NCBI RefSeq assembly: GCF_003991565.1
Contig: NZ_CP032819.1
Span: 1,364,001 to 1,428,000, forward strand
Direction: 5' to 3'
DNA from: Butyricimonas faecalis
Lineage (GTDB): Bacteria; Bacteroidota; Bacteroidia; Bacteroidales; Marinifilaceae
Length of the DNA stretch: 64,000 nt
The translations under genes and the position numbers were made by a program. Positions 38,533 to 50,239 of this stretch are shown one piece after another. Numbering within the stretch: position 1 is the stretch's first letter; each line of letters begins with the position of its first letter. Below the pieces are notes generated by a model. The model made no database searches, was not told where the DNA came from, and was given only the letters and a program-made list of their open reading frames with translations.

Positions 38533-39990
38533 ATGGACGAAAACGTAAAGAACGACGCTAAACAAGTCATGCTCGTTCAGAATGCCGACGACGGACGACT
38601 ACAAGCCGTTACCGGCGTGGATCAGGACGGCAATATCCAGACCGCCGACCCCACGGATCAGAACGTGGCGAGCCTGCTGAACGTGAACACGCAGGATTCA
38701 GCCCTCGAAGCCTTCTTCAAAAAGTTCATGGAACAGGCCCAGAACCCCGTCCACACGGGTATCTTCGTCATGACGGAGAATGCCCTGAACAAACTTATCC
38801 GCATCGACTTCGACCCGGAGATTCTGGAAAATTACCGTATCGACCCCTCCGAACGGCTCCAGACGCAGGAGCAGCGGCAGTTCGAGCCGCTGGACGTCAC
38901 GAAGATAGACCTGGCGGATATGGAGAAGAAAGGTATCCGCATGGAGGACATCGAGCCGCACCTGAAAGCCATGTCTTACGGACATAAATCCAACGGGCTG
39001 GTGGAGATGAACCCCGAACTGGAGAACGGGATGCGTGTTTCCACCAAAGGGCGCGTGTCGCTCGAAGAGCAGGCGGACGGCTCGCTGCGCGTCGTGCCGC
39101 ATTACTGGCAGGAACGACCCGACCTCGACGCCCCCTTCCACGGGGTGCTGCTCGATGAGGAGGCGAAAACGAACCTGATGAACACCCGTCATGCCGGGAA
39201 AGTGATCGACCTGGAGCTGGAGCCGGGCAAGCTCACGCCCTGCTACGTGTCGATAGACAAATGGACGAACACGCTGGAACCCATGCCCGTTTCGTTACTC
39301 GAAAAACGTGCCCGCATCAAGGAGGCCGACCTCTCGGAAGGCAAGCAGATGGATTTCTACGGCGGCGGCAAGGTGTTGCTCGAAGGATATACCACCCGCG
39401 CGGGTTATAAGCGGGATGCCTATATCCAAATCGACGCGGCCGAACGTAACTATTCCTTTACCTACGACGGTTTGGATCGCAACCGCTACGCCCAGGAGAA
39501 CAAGGAGATTTACCGCCAGAAGGCCGCCGAGAAAAACGGACGGCAGGAAACTACGGCCTCCGAACGACAGCCCACGCTCACGATTCACCGGACAATCCTC
39601 AAAGCCTCCGTGCCCAAAGAGGCTTATGACCAGTGGACGGAAGCGGTGAATGATCCCTCCAAGCGGGCGGATGTCAAGGCTTTCTACATCAAGGGCATGG
39701 TCAAGGACGGGCAGGGTGAGCCGTTCAACGCCTGGGTCAAGCCCAACTTCGAGCGTAACAAGATGGACTTCTTCCGCTGGAATCCCGACCGTGCGAAACG
39801 GCAGGGGGCGGAGGTCAAACCCGCCGTTGAAAGCCGTACCCAGGTCGCCGTCAATTCCGAGGGCAAGACCGTCGAAGCGGTCAAAGGTGTGAAAGAGCCG
39901 CTCAAGCAGGGACAGCAGGAGGCCACCCCGGCGCAGAAGAAAAATTACCGCAGCAGCAAAAAGAGCAACTCCAAAGGTGCCAAGGTATAA
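38533..39990 (+). CDS. DUF3945 protein of the ICE
   Basis: A 485-residue protein. DUF4099/DUF3945-type modules are visible as MSYGHKSNGLVEMNPELENG (about 140-170) and the HGVLLDEEAKTNLMNTRHAG block (about 200-245, 'hxGkhh-x-l'). A second half contains TIHRTILKASVPKEAYDQWT, followed by a basic tail (KKNYRSSKKSNSKG). Proteins with these domains precede the topoisomerase gene in most Bacteroidetes ICEs; their role is unknown. Glu/Lys-rich and soluble. Confidence 0.8.
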   Translation: MDENVKNDAKQVMLVQNADDGRLQAVTGVDQDGNIQTADPTDQNVASLLNVNTQDSALEAFFKKFMEQAQNPVHTGIFVMTENALNKLIRIDFDPEILENYRIDPSERLQTQEQRQFEPLDVTKIDLADMEKKGIRMEDIEPHLKAMSYGHKSNGLVEMNPELENGMRVSTKGRVSLEEQADGSLRVVPHYWQERPDLDAPFHGVLLDEEAKTNLMNTRHAGKVIDLELEPGKLTPCYVSIDKWTNTLEPMPVSLLEKRARIKEADLSEGKQMDFYGGGKVLLEGYTTRAGYKRDAYIQIDAAERNYSFTYDGLDRNRYAQENKEIYRQKAAEKNGRQETTASERQPTLTIHRTILKASVPKEAYDQWTEAVNDPSKRADVKAFYIKGMVKDGQGEPFNAWVKPNFERNKMDFFRWNPDRAKRQGAEVKPAVESRTQVAVNSEGKTVEAVKGVKEPLKQGQQEATPAQKKNYRSSKKSNSKGAKV

Positions 39991-39993
39991 CGT

Positions 39994-40209
39994 ATGAAAT
40001 GGTTCTACATGCAGGCCGGAGCCATGCCGCTCCTGATCGCGGCGCTGGCTGCCTTGTACCTCCGGCCGGGTAAACGCAGCCCCCCGGAGAAGGCGGACGA
40101 CGGACGGCTGTATTACGACGGGAACGGCAACCATGTCTATTACGACCGCCGGCTGATCGCCCGTCCGGAAAAAGAGAAAGAAGAAGAACAACAAGAAAAC
40201 AACCACTGA
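39994..40209 (+). CDS. Small membrane-anchored protein (71 aa)
   Basis: One N-terminal hydrophobic segment (AGAMPLLIAALAALYLRPGK), then GRLYYDGNGNHVYYDRRLIA and a highly charged tail (KEKEEEQQENNH). It starts 3 bases after the DUF3945 stop. Its final codons and stop overlap the repeated ICE motif in front of topB. Function unknown. Confidence 0.6.
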   Translation: MKWFYMQAGAMPLLIAALAALYLRPGKRSPPEKADDGRLYYDGNGNHVYYDRRLIARPEKEKEEEQQENNH

Positions 40210-40216
40210 AAAATCC
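40202..40216 (+). promoter_or_regulatory. Repeated ICE motif, copy upstream of topB
   Basis: ACCACTGAAAAATCC followed by GAATC, 8 bases before the topB ATG. The same word precedes traN and traE in the gene direction, so it is tied to translation starts rather than to a strand. Confidence 0.6.
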
Positions 40217-40224
40217 GAATCATC

Positions 40225-42324
40225 ATGCAAGTAATTATCGCAGAAAAGCCCTCGGTGGCGCGTGAGATCGCCGCCATCGTGGGAGCCACGAACCGTAAAG
40301 ACGGTTTTATCGAGGGAAACGGCTACGCCGTAACCTGGGCCTTCGGCCACCTGGTCGGGCTGGCAATGCCCCAACAGTATGGCATCGCGGGTTTCCGCCG
40401 GGAAAACCTGCCTATCCTGCCATCATCGTTCATCCTCCTGCCCCGGCAGGTTCGGGAGGGTAAAGAGTATAAGGCCGACCCGGGTGTCGTGAAGCAGCTC
40501 GGTATTCTCCGGGAATTGTTCGGCATGGCCGAGCGCATCATCGTCGCGACCGACGCGGGGCGTGAAGGGGAGCTGATCTTCCGCTACATCTACTCTTACC
40601 TGGAATGCCGCACCCCTTTCGTGCGGTTATGGATCAGCAGCCTGACCGACCGGGCCATTCGCGAGGGGTTACAACACCTCCGCCCCGGCAACGAATACGA
40701 CAACCTCTACCTCTCGGCCAAAGCCCGCAGCGAAGCCGACTGGATCGTCGGTATCAACGCCTCGCAAGCGCTTGCCGTGGCTGCCGGGCGGGGTGTCTGG
40801 TCGCTCGGACGGGTGCAGACCCCCACGCTGGCGATCATCTGCTCCCGTTACCTGGAGAACAAGGCGTTCAAGCCCGCCGCCTATTTCCGGCTGAAGCTCT
40901 CCACGGCAAAGGAGGGCACGGAGTTCACCGTCCTCTCCACGGAGAAATTCGACGGCAGGGAGAAGGCGGAAGCAGCCCGCGCCGAGGTTATCGGCGCCCG
41001 AACGGTACGCGTCGTGAACGTGGAGCGCAAGGAGGCCAGGGAACAGCCGCCTCTCTTGTACGACCTGACGACACTCCAGAAAGAGGCCAACAGTCGGTAT
41101 GGTTTTTCGGCAGAAAAAACGCTCGACATCGCCCAGTCGCTTTACGAGAAGAAGTTCATCACTTATCCCCGTACCGGCTCACGCTATATATCGGAAGATG
41201 TGGCCGAGGAGATTCCGGCACTCATCGGGAACATGACACGCTATCCCCGTTTCGCGGAATACGCGGGCAGGATGGATACCGCATCTCTCTCCCGCCGAAG
41301 CGTGGACAACGAAAAGATCGCCGACCACCACGCGCTGCTTCCCACCGAGAACCTCCCTTCCGAACTGGATGCCGACCACCGCATCGTCTATGAGATGGTC
41401 GCGGGGCGGATGCTCGAAACCTTTTCCGGGGCCTGCGTGAAAGAAAACACTTCCCTTACCCTGCAAAGCGCGGGACATGATTTCACGGCCCGCGGCAGTA
41501 TCATGGTCGAGACGGGCTGGCGGGCCGTCCTGAATGAACCTGTCGAGGAGAAAGAGGAGGACATGACCCTCCTTCCCGACATCGTGCAAGGCGACGAGCT
41601 GCCCGTCAAGGGATGCGTCACGGAACAGAAACAGACCCGGCCGCGCCCCCTTCACACGGAATCGAGCCTGCTGGCGGCGATGGAAACCGCCGGACGCGAA
41701 CTGTCCGACGAGGCCGAACGCGAGGCGATGAAGGATGCCGGCATCGGCACGCCCGCCACCCGTGCCGCCATCATCGAAACGCTCTTTGCCCGCGAGTATG
41801 TCAGGCGAGAGAAAAAGTCGCTTGTACCCACGGACAAGGGACTGGCCGTGTATGCCGTGGTCAGGGACAAGAAGATCGCCGATGTCGCCATGACGGGCGG
41901 CTGGGAACTGGCCCTCTCGAAGATCGCCACCGGGGAGATGGACGCCCCGACGTTCCATCGCGGTATCGAGGTCTTCGCCTCGCAAATCGCCAAAGAACTG
42001 CTGGAAGCAAGAATCGACGGCGCGGAGAGTGACACAGCCTGCCCGCGTTGCGGCAGGCCCGTGGTGTTCTATCCCAAACTCGCCAAGTGTCAGAATCCCG
42101 ATTGCGGCCTGACCGTATGGAGAACCGTGGCCCGCAAGGAGCTGACCGACAAGCAGCTCGCGGAACTGCTGACCAAAGGCAAAACCGGCACGATCCGGGG
42201 ATTCGTCAAAAACGGCGGCGGGACGTTCGACGCGGCCCTCACGCTCGATGACCAGTTCAAGACCTCGTTCGTTTTCGAACCGCGCGATACTCCCAGGCAG
42301 GGAAAGAGGAACAAACGGAAATAA
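40225..42324 (+). CDS. topB: DNA topoisomerase III (type IA)
   Basis: A 699-residue protein. TOPRIM motifs: VIIAEKPSVAREIA at the start and VATDAGREGELIFR near residue 107. The active-site region is KFITYPRTGSRYIS near residue 313 (catalytic Tyr in YPRT). A C-terminal zinc finger CPRCGRPV...CQNPDCGL is near residue 605. It passes single strands and can resolve DNA during conjugation. In CTnDOT the exc gene, also a type IA topoisomerase, lies in the RteC-controlled excision operon, and this gene may play that part. The ICE copy is separate from the host enzyme. Confidence 0.95.
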   Translation: MQVIIAEKPSVAREIAAIVGATNRKDGFIEGNGYAVTWAFGHLVGLAMPQQYGIAGFRRENLPILPSSFILLPRQVREGKEYKADPGVVKQLGILRELFGMAERIIVATDAGREGELIFRYIYSYLECRTPFVRLWISSLTDRAIREGLQHLRPGNEYDNLYLSAKARSEADWIVGINASQALAVAAGRGVWSLGRVQTPTLAIICSRYLENKAFKPAAYFRLKLSTAKEGTEFTVLSTEKFDGREKAEAARAEVIGARTVRVVNVERKEAREQPPLLYDLTTLQKEANSRYGFSAEKTLDIAQSLYEKKFITYPRTGSRYISEDVAEEIPALIGNMTRYPRFAEYAGRMDTASLSRRSVDNEKIADHHALLPTENLPSELDADHRIVYEMVAGRMLETFSGACVKENTSLTLQSAGHDFTARGSIMVETGWRAVLNEPVEEKEEDMTLLPDIVQGDELPVKGCVTEQKQTRPRPLHTESSLLAAMETAGRELSDEAEREAMKDAGIGTPATRAAIIETLFAREYVRREKKSLVPTDKGLAVYAVVRDKKIADVAMTGGWELALSKIATGEMDAPTFHRGIEVFASQIAKELLEARIDGAESDTACPRCGRPVVFYPKLAKCQNPDCGLTVWRTVARKELTDKQLAELLTKGKTGTIRGFVKNGGGTFDAALTLDDQFKTSFVFEPRDTPRQGKRNKRK

Positions 42325-42380
42325 TCGTTACCTTTGCCACTGGAAAAGACCTGTCATAACGAGATACGCTTGTTTGATAA

Positions 42381-42462
42381 GGATTTTTTCAGTGGTCGGC
42401 GCTTCGGGTGGGAACCCGGGGCGCCTTTCTCTTCCCCGATTATCAACGACCACTAAAAATTC
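42381..42462. promoter_or_regulatory. Inverted pair of the repeated ICE motif between topB and DUF1896
   Basis: GGATTTTTTCAGTGGT (42381-42396) faces the variant ACCACTAAAAATTC (42449-42462, 6 bases before the next ATG). A GC-rich stem GGCGC...GCGCC lies between, so the leader can fold into one long hairpin. TACCTTTG (42329-42336) just upstream is a good -7 box. Confidence 0.55.
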
Positions 42463-42467
42463 TTATC

Positions 42468-42917
42468 ATGCCAGACAAGCAACACCATACCCCCACGGGG
42501 GAATTGTCCTATTACGGACTTTCGTTACTATCCTACCTCAAGGACAGCCACCCGGAACTCATCGCCGAAAGTGAGTTCATCGCCGAGCGGGCCGACAGCG
42601 CCGCCCAAGCGTACAGCGAGGCGATCCGTTCGGGCTGCAACCACATCGAGGCCGAAGAAATTGCCCGCGAGGAACTCTGCCGCGGACTGCACTTTTCACC
42701 CTACAACACGCTGGTAAACATCCTCTGGAGGGAATTCGAGGCGGAGATTCCCGAGGATACCGCCCGGCAGGCGGCTCTACGCCTGCTGCCCCTCTGCCGC
42801 GGGGTGCTGGAGAAGTACGACCTCACGGACGACTTCGCCGACACGCCCGACTATGAACTGTTCTATACCGAACTGACGGGAACCGTCCAAATACTTCTCG
42901 AAGATGGCATTCAATAA
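42468..42917 (+). CDS. DUF1896 protein
   Basis: Start chosen at [18 protein letters not shown] (42468); the frame from 42408 reads through the leader hairpin. A 149-residue helical protein with [40 protein letters not shown] and the [16 protein letters not shown] segment, typical of DUF1896 proteins that always precede the giant methylase in these ICEs. It overlaps the next gene by 14 bases. Function unknown. Confidence 0.8.
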   Translation: MPDKQHHTPTGELSYYGLSLLSYLKDSHPELIAESEFIAERADSAAQAYSEAIRSGCNHIEAEEIAREELCRGLHFSPYNTLVNILWREFEAEIPEDTARQAALRLLPLCRGVLEKYDLTDDFADTPDYELFYTELTGTVQILLEDGIQ

Positions 42918-45900
42918 GAAAACCCACCTCCGCCAGAATATCGACGCGCTGAAGACGGCCTTCACGCTCGACAGGGAACGGCGGGCGCCGACTCCCGAAG
43001 AAGAAAGGACACTCGGCGCATACAGCGGCTTCGGCGCCATCAAGGAAGTGCTGGAAAACCCCACCGGGAAACCGGACAAGGACGGCATGGCAACGCTCGT
43101 GGCCGAGTTGCAAGAGGTCATCAGGGCGAACACCCCCGACGAACGGGAATACAAGCGCTACATGGACGGGATCAAGAACTCCGTCCTGACGGCTTTTTAC
43201 ACGCCCCCGAAAGTGGCAGACGCCATCGTGGAGGCGATATGGGATACGCGGATCGCCCCCCAACGTATTCTTGACCCCAGCGCGGGAACGGGGGTTTTCG
43301 TCAATGCCGTGGATTTCCACGACCCCTACGCGGAGATCACCTGCTTCGAGAAAGACCCCGCCACGGGGTTGATCCTGAAGCACCTGCACCCCGAAAAACG
43401 GGTGCGGGTACAGGGATTCGAACGTATCGAACCCAAATACGCCGGTTACTACGACGTGGCCGTGAGCAACATCCCTTTCGGGGACGTGGCGCTCTTCGAC
43501 CCGTTCTTCTCCACCCATACCGACCCCGTGCGGCGGCAAGGCACACGGGCGCTGCACAACTATTTTTTCATGAAGTCCGTCGATATGGTACGCGAGGGCG
43601 GCCTGGTGGCATTCATCACCTCGCAGGGAGTATTGAACGCCGAGCAGGGACGCCCCGTGCGCGAGTGGCTGATGAACCGCTGCGAGCCCGTATCGGCCAT
43701 CCGGCTGCCGAACAACCTCTTTACAGAACACGCGGGGACGGAGGTCGGCAGCGACCTGGTTATCCTGCAAAAGAAAGCCGCCACGGGGGAACTGTCCGAA
43801 CGGCAGCGGGATTTCATCGAATCCCGCAAGCTGTCGAACGGCATCCGGATAAACAACCTTTTCCAGTCGTTCGACAGGGTGATCCATACCGAGGCCAAAG
43901 TAGGCAAAGACCCCTACGGCAAACCGGCGATGGAGTTCACCCACGCGGAGGGCGTGGACGGCATCGACCGGGAGATGCGGCGTATGCTCTCAGAGGATTT
44001 CAACCGGCATTTCAACGAGAGTTATTGCCTGGAACATGCTCCGGAACAGACACCCGGTACACCGGAGCGGGAATTGTCCCGTCCCCGTCAGGCGGAACGC
44101 CAGCGTGCCGAAAGACACGAGCCCCGCCTTGCCGGAGAAATCGTCAAGGAGATTATAGCCGACGCCCGTAACCTTCAGCAGCAGCGGGAAGAGGAGGAAA
44201 AACGCCGCGTCGTCGCCGAAATGGCGGCGCAGGGCTACCATGTCGATACCGAAACCGGGGAGATTACCCGAATCGAAAACAAACCCGGACAAGCGTTACC
44301 GGATTCTGCCGCCACTCCCGCCGGAGAACCGACCGGAGAGGATCTGGCCGACTTCGGGGCCTGGTCGAAAGAGCGGGAGAATCGCTTGTGGGAGCAGCAC
44401 CCGCCGAAACCCGAAGATTTCGGCATGGCAGATACTCCCGTGCAGCACGTGGGCGGAACAACGGAACCGAAACCGCAGGAGGGCTTCGCCGGGTCGCTTT
44501 TCGACACGGTGGAAACGGCGGCTCCCGTACCTGCCACCCAAGCTGCCGAACCGGTAAACGTGCAGCAGGAACCGTTGCTGACGCTCTACGATCTGTTCGG
44601 CTTCAGCGCCGAGGAGCGGCGGCAGGCAGAACTCGGTATATCCAAGAAAAGGAACAGCCGCCGGGGAGCAAAGCGGAAGACGCCCCGGCAACCCTCGTTA
44701 TTCGCCCCGGCCTCCTCTCCGGAGGAACAGAAGAGCGAAATGCCGAAAACGACGCCACCGGAGCGTGATCCCGAAGACTTGTATGCCTCCCTGAACTGGG
44801 AGGACAACCCGCCGATCAACGGCTTTTACGAGATGATGATGTCGCTTACCCCGGAACGGAGGGCGGAATTGCGCCGGCAAAACGCCCGGCAGCAGGAAAC
44901 CCCGGAACAGCGGGAACGGCAGGCGGTACGCCCCCCGACGGAAGCCCCGAAAGACAGACGGAAACAAGCCGCCGGTACGCCGAGAACGGGCAGCCTGTTC
45001 GACACGCCGGACAATCCGGAGGAGGAAGAACCCGGTAAAGAAATGCCGCAGATACGGGAGGCGGATATGAAACCCCGCCCGTTCGAGGGTGAGGTCGCCC
45101 CCTATTTCCGCGAAGGGACACTCGTCACGGACGGACAAAACCGGGTCGGCTACCTGCGGGGGATTGAATCCCTGCAACCCATGTTCCACCCGCTGGAACT
45201 CACGCCTGCACAACGGACGAAAGCCTCCATGTATATCGAGATACGCGATGCCTATTACCACCTTTATAACAACGAGGCGGAAACGCTGACGGCGAACCCC
45301 GCCCTGCGGGAGATGCTCAACCGGCTTTACGACAATTTCACCGAACGCTTCGGACGGCTCAATGACAAACGCAACCTCGACCTGATCAAGATGGACGCGC
45401 GGGGGACGGAGATTCTATCGCTGGAGCGTTACATCGACGGCAAGGCACGCAAAGCCGACATCTTCGAGCGTCCCGTGGCCTTCAATCCCGATGAGATCAC
45501 GCACGCCGACGACGCTTCGGAGGCCCTTGTGGCCAGCCTGAACAAGTACGGCCGGGTGGAACCGCACTACATGGCCTCGCTCACGGGAACTACCGTGGAG
45601 GGAATACTCGGGGAACTGAAAGGACGTATCTATTACAACCCGGAAACGGACGGCTACGAGGTTGCCGACAAGTTCATCGCCGGCAATGTCATCGGGAAAG
45701 CCGAACGGATCGAGGCGTTCCTGCGGGAGAATCCCGACCACGCCCCGGCCCGGGAATCGCTGGAGGCTCTGCGCGAGGCGACGCCCAAACCCATCGCTTT
45801 CGACGACCTGGACTTCAACCTGGGCGAACGGTGGATTCCAAAAGGTGTTTACGAGCGTTTCGCCTCCTCGCTCTTCGATACGGAGGTGAAGATCACCTTC

Positions 45901-48900
45901 GCCTCCAACCTGGACGAGTACGGCGTGAAGGCGGAAGCGACGAACGTGAAGATCACGGAGCAGTATGCCGTCAGCGCGCAGACCCGTAAGTACAACGGCC
46001 TGCACCTTTTGAAACACGCCCTGCAAAACACTTCGCCCGACATCACCAAGACCGTCCTCAAATGGGTGGACGGCGAACGGCGGGAGGTCAAAGTGCGTGA
46101 CGGGGAGGCCATACAGCTCGCCAACAGCAAGATAGACGAGATCCGGGGTGCTTTCCCCGAATGGCTGCGCGAGCAGTCGTCCGACTTCAAAGACCGCCTG
46201 ACAGACCTCTATAACCGTACTTTCAACTGTTACGTGCGCCCGAAGTACGACGGGACGCACCAGGAATTCCCCGACCTCGACCTCAAGGGGCTGGGAATAG
46301 ACAATCTGTATGACAGCCAGAAGGACGCGATATGGATGGACAAACTGCTCGGCGGCGGGATAATCGACCACGAGGTGGGCGGCGGAAAGACCCTCATCAT
46401 GTGCTGCGGGGCCTACGAGAAGAAACGCCTCGGGCTGGCCAATAAACCCATGATTATCGGGCTGAAAGCCAACATCCATGAAATAGCCCGGACGTTCTGT
46501 ACCGCTTACCCGATGGCCAAAGTCCTCTACCCGGGCAAGGAGGATTTCACGCCCCGGAAGCGTGAGCGCATCTTCCGGGAGATACGCAACAACGACTGGG
46601 ACGCCGTGATCCTCTCGCACGAACAGTTCGGCATGATACCCCAGTCTCCGGAGATACAGCAGGAGATATTGCAGGCCGAGCTGGACTGTGTGGAGGAGAA
46701 CCTCGAAGTGCTCAAAGCACAAGGCAGGGACGTTTCCCGCGCCATGATGAAAGGGTGTCAGAAACGCAAGGCCAACCTGGAAGCCAAGTTGCAGAAGGTG
46801 GCGCACGCGCTGGAAACACGCAAGGACGACGCCGTGGACTTCCGCCTCATGGGTATCGACCACCTCTACGTGGACGAGAGCCATAAATTCAAGAACCTGA
46901 CTTTCACGACCCGGCATGACCGGGTGGCGGGCCTCGGAAATCCCGAGGGGTCGCAGCGGGCGCTCAACATGCTTTTCGCGCTGCGTACCATACAGCAGCG
47001 CACGGGCCGCGACCTGGGGGCGACGTTCCTCTCGGGAACGACCATCTCCAACTCGCTCACGGAACTGTACCTGCTTTTCAAGTACCTGCGCCCGAAGGAG
47101 CTGGAGCGTCAGAATATCCGCACCTTCGATGCCTGGGCGGCCATATTTGCCAAGAAAACCATCGACTACGAGTTTTCCGTGACCAACGAGGTCGTGCAGA
47201 AAGAACGGTTCCGATATTTCATCAAGGTTCCCGAACTGGCCATGTTCTACTCCGAGATTACAGATTACCGCTCGGCGGAGGATATAGGGATCGACCGACC
47301 GCAAAAGAACGAGATATTGCACAATATCCCGCCGACACCCCAGCAGACGGAGTTCATAGAACGACTGGTGCAGTTCGCCAAATCGGGCGATGCCACGCTC
47401 CTGGGCCGCCTGCCGCTCTCGGAGCGGGAGGAAAAGGCGAAAATGCTCATTGCCACAGACTACGCCCGCAAGATGTCGCTCGATATGCGTATGATAGACC
47501 CCGAACTATACAGCGACCACGTGGACAACAAGGCGAGCCACTGCGCCCGTATGATTGCCGGTTACTACCGCCGTTTCGAGGCGTACAAAGGTACGCAGTT
47601 CGTATTCTCCGACCTGGGAACCTACAAACCCGGAGCGGGGTGGAACGTCTATTCCGAGATACGGCGTAAACTCGCGGAGGATTACGGCATACCCCAAAGC
47701 GAGGTGCGGTTCATCCAGGAGGCGACCTCGGAAAAAGCGCGCAAGGAGATGATCGCCGGTATGAACACCGGAAAAATCCGCGTACTCTTCGGATCGACCG
47801 AGATGCTCGGGACGGGAGTGAACGCGCAGAAACGCTGCGTGGCGATACACCACCTGGACTGCCCCTGGCGTCCCAGCGACCTGGAGCAGCGCGACGGGCG
47901 GGGAATACGCACCGGGAACGAGATCGCCAAACTCCATGCCGACAACAAGGTGGACGTGATATTATACGCCGTCGAGAAGTCGCTCGACGCCTACAAGTTC
48001 GGGCTGTTGCACAACAAGCAACTGTTCATCCGCCAGCTCAAGACCAACAACATGGGAAGCCGTACCATCGACGAGGGGGCCATCGACGAAAAGAGCGGCA
48101 TGAATTTTTCCGAGTATGTCGCCGTCCTCTCGGGAAATACAGACCTGCTGGACAAAGCCCGCCTGGAGAAGAAGATTGCCACGCTCGAAAGCGAACGCCA
48201 GGCATTCGTGCGCGGCAAATCATCGAGCCGCTACAAGCTGGAGCAGATCACGGAGAAGATAGAGAAGAACAACGACCTGATACGGCGTATCGGCAAGGAT
48301 CTGGAACACTTCAAGGCCCGCGTCGAGTTCAACGAGGACGGCTCGTACCGCAATCCCGTGAAACTGAACGGGCTGGAAACCTCCGACCCCAAGCTCATCG
48401 GGAAACAGCTCAACCATATCGCCGAAACGGCACGCACGCTCGACAGGCTCGAACCCATCGGGAGCCTCTACGGGTTCGAGCTGCTCGTCCAGAGCGAAAC
48501 GACCGGGAAAGACGGGCTCGACCTGGTGCAGAACCGTTTTTATGTCCGGGGTGAAGGGGATTATCTATACCAGTATAACTACGGGAATATCGCCTCCGAC
48601 CCGCGACTGGCGGCGATGAACTTCATCCACGCGCTCGCGACCATCGAGCCGACACTGGAGAAATTCCGGAAAAAGAATGAGGAACTGGAGAAAGATATTC
48701 CCGTCCTGCGGGAAGTGGTGGAAAGTTCCTGGCGCAAGGAGCCCGAACTGACGGCCCTAAAAGCTGACCTGACGGAAATAGACCGCAGGATACAGCAAAG
48801 CCTCAAACCGATAGAAGAGAGCGAGGGAAAGGAGGCGGAGGAGGATAACGACGTGTGCCGGGAACGGCATGACACGGCGGAAGAGCTCCCGAAGGAAGAC

Positions 48901-49026
48901 AACACGGCGGCCCGTATTCCTTCCCGGCTGCGGCAGATTGCCGACGCCTCCGGGGGGCGCATCGTGATCGCGGGCGTGGGCAGCCCGCCGGAGAACGGCC
49001 CTGCGAAGAAAGGGATCAAGATGTAA
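42904..49026 (+). CDS. Giant DNA methylase/SNF2-like helicase fusion of the ICE (2040 aa)
   Basis: N-terminal N6-adenine methylase-like domain: [13 protein letters not shown] near residue 123, and a motif IV position that reads SNIPFGD near 188 instead of NPPY/F. A long low-complexity Glu/Pro/Gln-rich linker follows (about 390-730). A middle domain leads to a SNF2/DEAD-type helicase with Walker [10 protein letters not shown] near 1157, VDESHKF near 1322 and the [11 protein letters not shown] motif VI near 1661. A C-terminal coiled coil follows. Such proteins are found on Bacteroidetes and other ICEs and are proposed to protect incoming DNA or act on it (family knowledge, not proven). Confidence 0.85.
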   Translation: MAFNKKTHLRQNIDALKTAFTLDRERRAPTPEEERTLGAYSGFGAIKEVLENPTGKPDKDGMATLVAELQEVIRANTPDEREYKRYMDGIKNSVLTAFYTPPKVADAIVEAIWDTRIAPQRILDPSAGTGVFVNAVDFHDPYAEITCFEKDPATGLILKHLHPEKRVRVQGFERIEPKYAGYYDVAVSNIPFGDVALFDPFFSTHTDPVRRQGTRALHNYFFMKSVDMVREGGLVAFITSQGVLNAEQGRPVREWLMNRCEPVSAIRLPNNLFTEHAGTEVGSDLVILQKKAATGELSERQRDFIESRKLSNGIRINNLFQSFDRVIHTEAKVGKDPYGKPAMEFTHAEGVDGIDREMRRMLSEDFNRHFNESYCLEHAPEQTPGTPERELSRPRQAERQRAERHEPRLAGEIVKEIIADARNLQQQREEEEKRRVVAEMAAQGYHVDTETGEITRIENKPGQALPDSAATPAGEPTGEDLADFGAWSKERENRLWEQHPPKPEDFGMADTPVQHVGGTTEPKPQEGFAGSLFDTVETAAPVPATQAAEPVNVQQEPLLTLYDLFGFSAEERRQAELGISKKRNSRRGAKRKTPRQPSLFAPASSPEEQKSEMPKTTPPERDPEDLYASLNWEDNPPINGFYEMMMSLTPERRAELRRQNARQQETPEQRERQAVRPPTEAPKDRRKQAAGTPRTGSLFDTPDNPEEEEPGKEMPQIREADMKPRPFEGEVAPYFREGTLVTDGQNRVGYLRGIESLQPMFHPLELTPAQRTKASMYIEIRDAYYHLYNNEAETLTANPALREMLNRLYDNFTERFGRLNDKRNLDLIKMDARGTEILSLERYIDGKARKADIFERPVAFNPDEITHADDASEALVASLNKYGRVEPHYMASLTGTTVEGILGELKGRIYYNPETDGYEVADKFIAGNVIGKAERIEAFLRENPDHAPARESLEALREATPKPIAFDDLDFNLGERWIPKGVYERFASSLFDTEVKITFASNLDEYGVKAEATNVKITEQYAVSAQTRKYNGLHLLKHALQNTSPDITKTVLKWVDGERREVKVRDGEAIQLANSKIDEIRGAFPEWLREQSSDFKDRLTDLYNRTFNCYVRPKYDGTHQEFPDLDLKGLGIDNLYDSQKDAIWMDKLLGGGIIDHEVGGGKTLIMCCGAYEKKRLGLANKPMIIGLKANIHEIARTFCTAYPMAKVLYPGKEDFTPRKRERIFREIRNNDWDAVILSHEQFGMIPQSPEIQQEILQAELDCVEENLEVLKAQGRDVSRAMMKGCQKRKANLEAKLQKVAHALETRKDDAVDFRLMGIDHLYVDESHKFKNLTFTTRHDRVAGLGNPEGSQRALNMLFALRTIQQRTGRDLGATFLSGTTISNSLTELYLLFKYLRPKELERQNIRTFDAWAAIFAKKTIDYEFSVTNEVVQKERFRYFIKVPELAMFYSEITDYRSAEDIGIDRPQKNEILHNIPPTPQQTEFIERLVQFAKSGDATLLGRLPLSEREEKAKMLIATDYARKMSLDMRMIDPELYSDHVDNKASHCARMIAGYYRRFEAYKGTQFVFSDLGTYKPGAGWNVYSEIRRKLAEDYGIPQSEVRFIQEATSEKARKEMIAGMNTGKIRVLFGSTEMLGTGVNAQKRCVAIHHLDCPWRPSDLEQRDGRGIRTGNEIAKLHADNKVDVILYAVEKSLDAYKFGLLHNKQLFIRQLKTNNMGSRTIDEGAIDEKSGMNFSEYVAVLSGNTDLLDKARLEKKIATLESERQAFVRGKSSSRYKLEQITEKIEKNNDLIRRIGKDLEHFKARVEFNEDGSYRNPVKLNGLETSDPKLIGKQLNHIAETARTLDRLEPIGSLYGFELLVQSETTGKDGLDLVQNRFYVRGEGDYLYQYNYGNIASDPRLAAMNFIHALATIEPTLEKFRKKNEELEKDIPVLREVVESSWRKEPELTALKADLTEIDRRIQQSLKPIEESEGKEAEEDNDVCRERHDTAEELPKEDNTAARIPSRLRQIADASGGRIVIAGVGSPPENGPAKKGIKM

Positions 49027-49029
49027 ACG

Positions 49030-49067
49030 AAAAGCCGACGGAAGTACAGATTTCCATCGGCTTTTTT
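49030..49067. terminator. Intrinsic terminator after the methylase gene
   Basis: AAAAGCCGACGGAA and TTCCATCGGCTTTTTT form a stem of about 13 bp with one mismatch and end in T6. It can also act on the leftward nuclease gene because the left arm is A-rich. Confidence 0.85.
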
Positions 49068-49089
49068 CATATGTCCGTGAGCGTTGTCG

Positions 49090-50103
49090 TCACACTTCCT
49101 GCAAGAGTGTTTGCAGCTCCTCCTGCGTGGGAAGATAGGTCATGTACTGGGCGGCGAAGACCTGCTTTTCATCTTCGGGCAGCGTATAACGGACGACCGC
49201 GTCGTTTTTCTCCGCGCAGAGGACGATACCCACCGGAGGGTTATCCCCGGGATTCATCAACTCACGGGTGTAGTAATTGACATACATCTGCATCTGCCCC
49301 AAATCCTGATGGGTCAGCTCCCCGGATTTAAGGTCTATTAAAACGAAACAACGGGCCAGGTAATTGTAAAAGACCAGGTCGATGTAGAAATGCTTGTCAT
49401 CGAAGGAGATACGCTTCTGTCGCGCGACGAAGGCGAAGCCTTTCCCGAGTTCGAGCATCAAGCGCTGCAAGCGGCTGATGAGCAGTTGCTCCAGATCGGT
49501 TTCCAGAAAATGCTCTCCCTGCGGGATACCGAGAAACTCCAGGATATACGGGTCGCGGATGATCTCTTTGGGTTCGACACGTCCGGGTTCGGTACGGGAA
49601 ATCTCCTCTTTCACAGCTTTCTTGTCTCGGCTGGCCAGCAGGCGGTCATAGAAAAGCGTGTTGATTTGGCGGTCGAGCTGCCGGACACTCCAGTTTTCCT
49701 TGACGCACTCGTGCAGGTAAAAATCACGGGCGGCATCGCCCGACACCTTGAGAAGCGTGCGGCAATGCGACCAGCTCAATTTATCACACAGCGTGTGATA
49801 TTTCGGGTAGCACTGGTAAAACTGCCTCATGTACCGCAGGTTGGTGGCCGTGAACCCGTTTCCGAACTCCGCCACGAGCCGCCTGGAAAGGGTGTTGATG
49901 ACAGCCTTGCCATATCCGGCACGGTCGGTTCCCTGCTGCTCGTACTCCACTATGTATTTCCCTACCTGCCAGTAAGCCCTCACGAGGGTCGAATTGACAT
50001 GATGTATCACCTTCGCGCGCGCTTCCTGCAAGATATGGCGCACATTATGCAGCAGCTCTTCCTCCCCTTTGTCGGCAGGATATATTTTATCAGTTTCTTT
50101 CAT
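49090..50103 (-). CDS. DUF1016/YhcG-type PDDEXK nuclease
   Basis: A 337-residue protein. The N-terminal half matches the YhcG family: VNSTLVRAYWQVGKYIVEYE, then FGNGFTATNLRYMRQFYQCY. The C-terminal half has the nuclease core: LGKGFAFVARQKRISFDDKH, DLVFYNYLARCFVLIDLKSG (the D-(x)n-E/D-x-K pattern with IDLKSG), and QMQMYVNYYT. YhcG-like proteins are DNA nucleases found on mobile elements and in defence contexts. The gene stands alone, leftward, between the methylase and the Xis-like genes. Confidence 0.85.
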   Translation of the reverse strand: MKETDKIYPADKGEEELLHNVRHILQEARAKVIHHVNSTLVRAYWQVGKYIVEYEQQGTDRAGYGKAVINTLSRRLVAEFGNGFTATNLRYMRQFYQCYPKYHTLCDKLSWSHCRTLLKVSGDAARDFYLHECVKENWSVRQLDRQINTLFYDRLLASRDKKAVKEEISRTEPGRVEPKEIIRDPYILEFLGIPQGEHFLETDLEQLLISRLQRLMLELGKGFAFVARQKRISFDDKHFYIDLVFYNYLARCFVLIDLKSGELTHQDLGQMQMYVNYYTRELMNPGDNPPVGIVLCAEKNDAVVRYTLPEDEKQVFAAQYMTYLPTQEELQTLLQEV

Positions 50104-50239
50104 TGCTTCATTATTATATAGGCTTCATTCAGCAAACATACTGATTTTACGGCAAATATCGAGCGGTTGTACCGCCTTGTCGTGCCTTATTCCATGTATC
50201 TCCGCGTTTTTCCATGACGCCGGACTCTCGGGACAGGGC

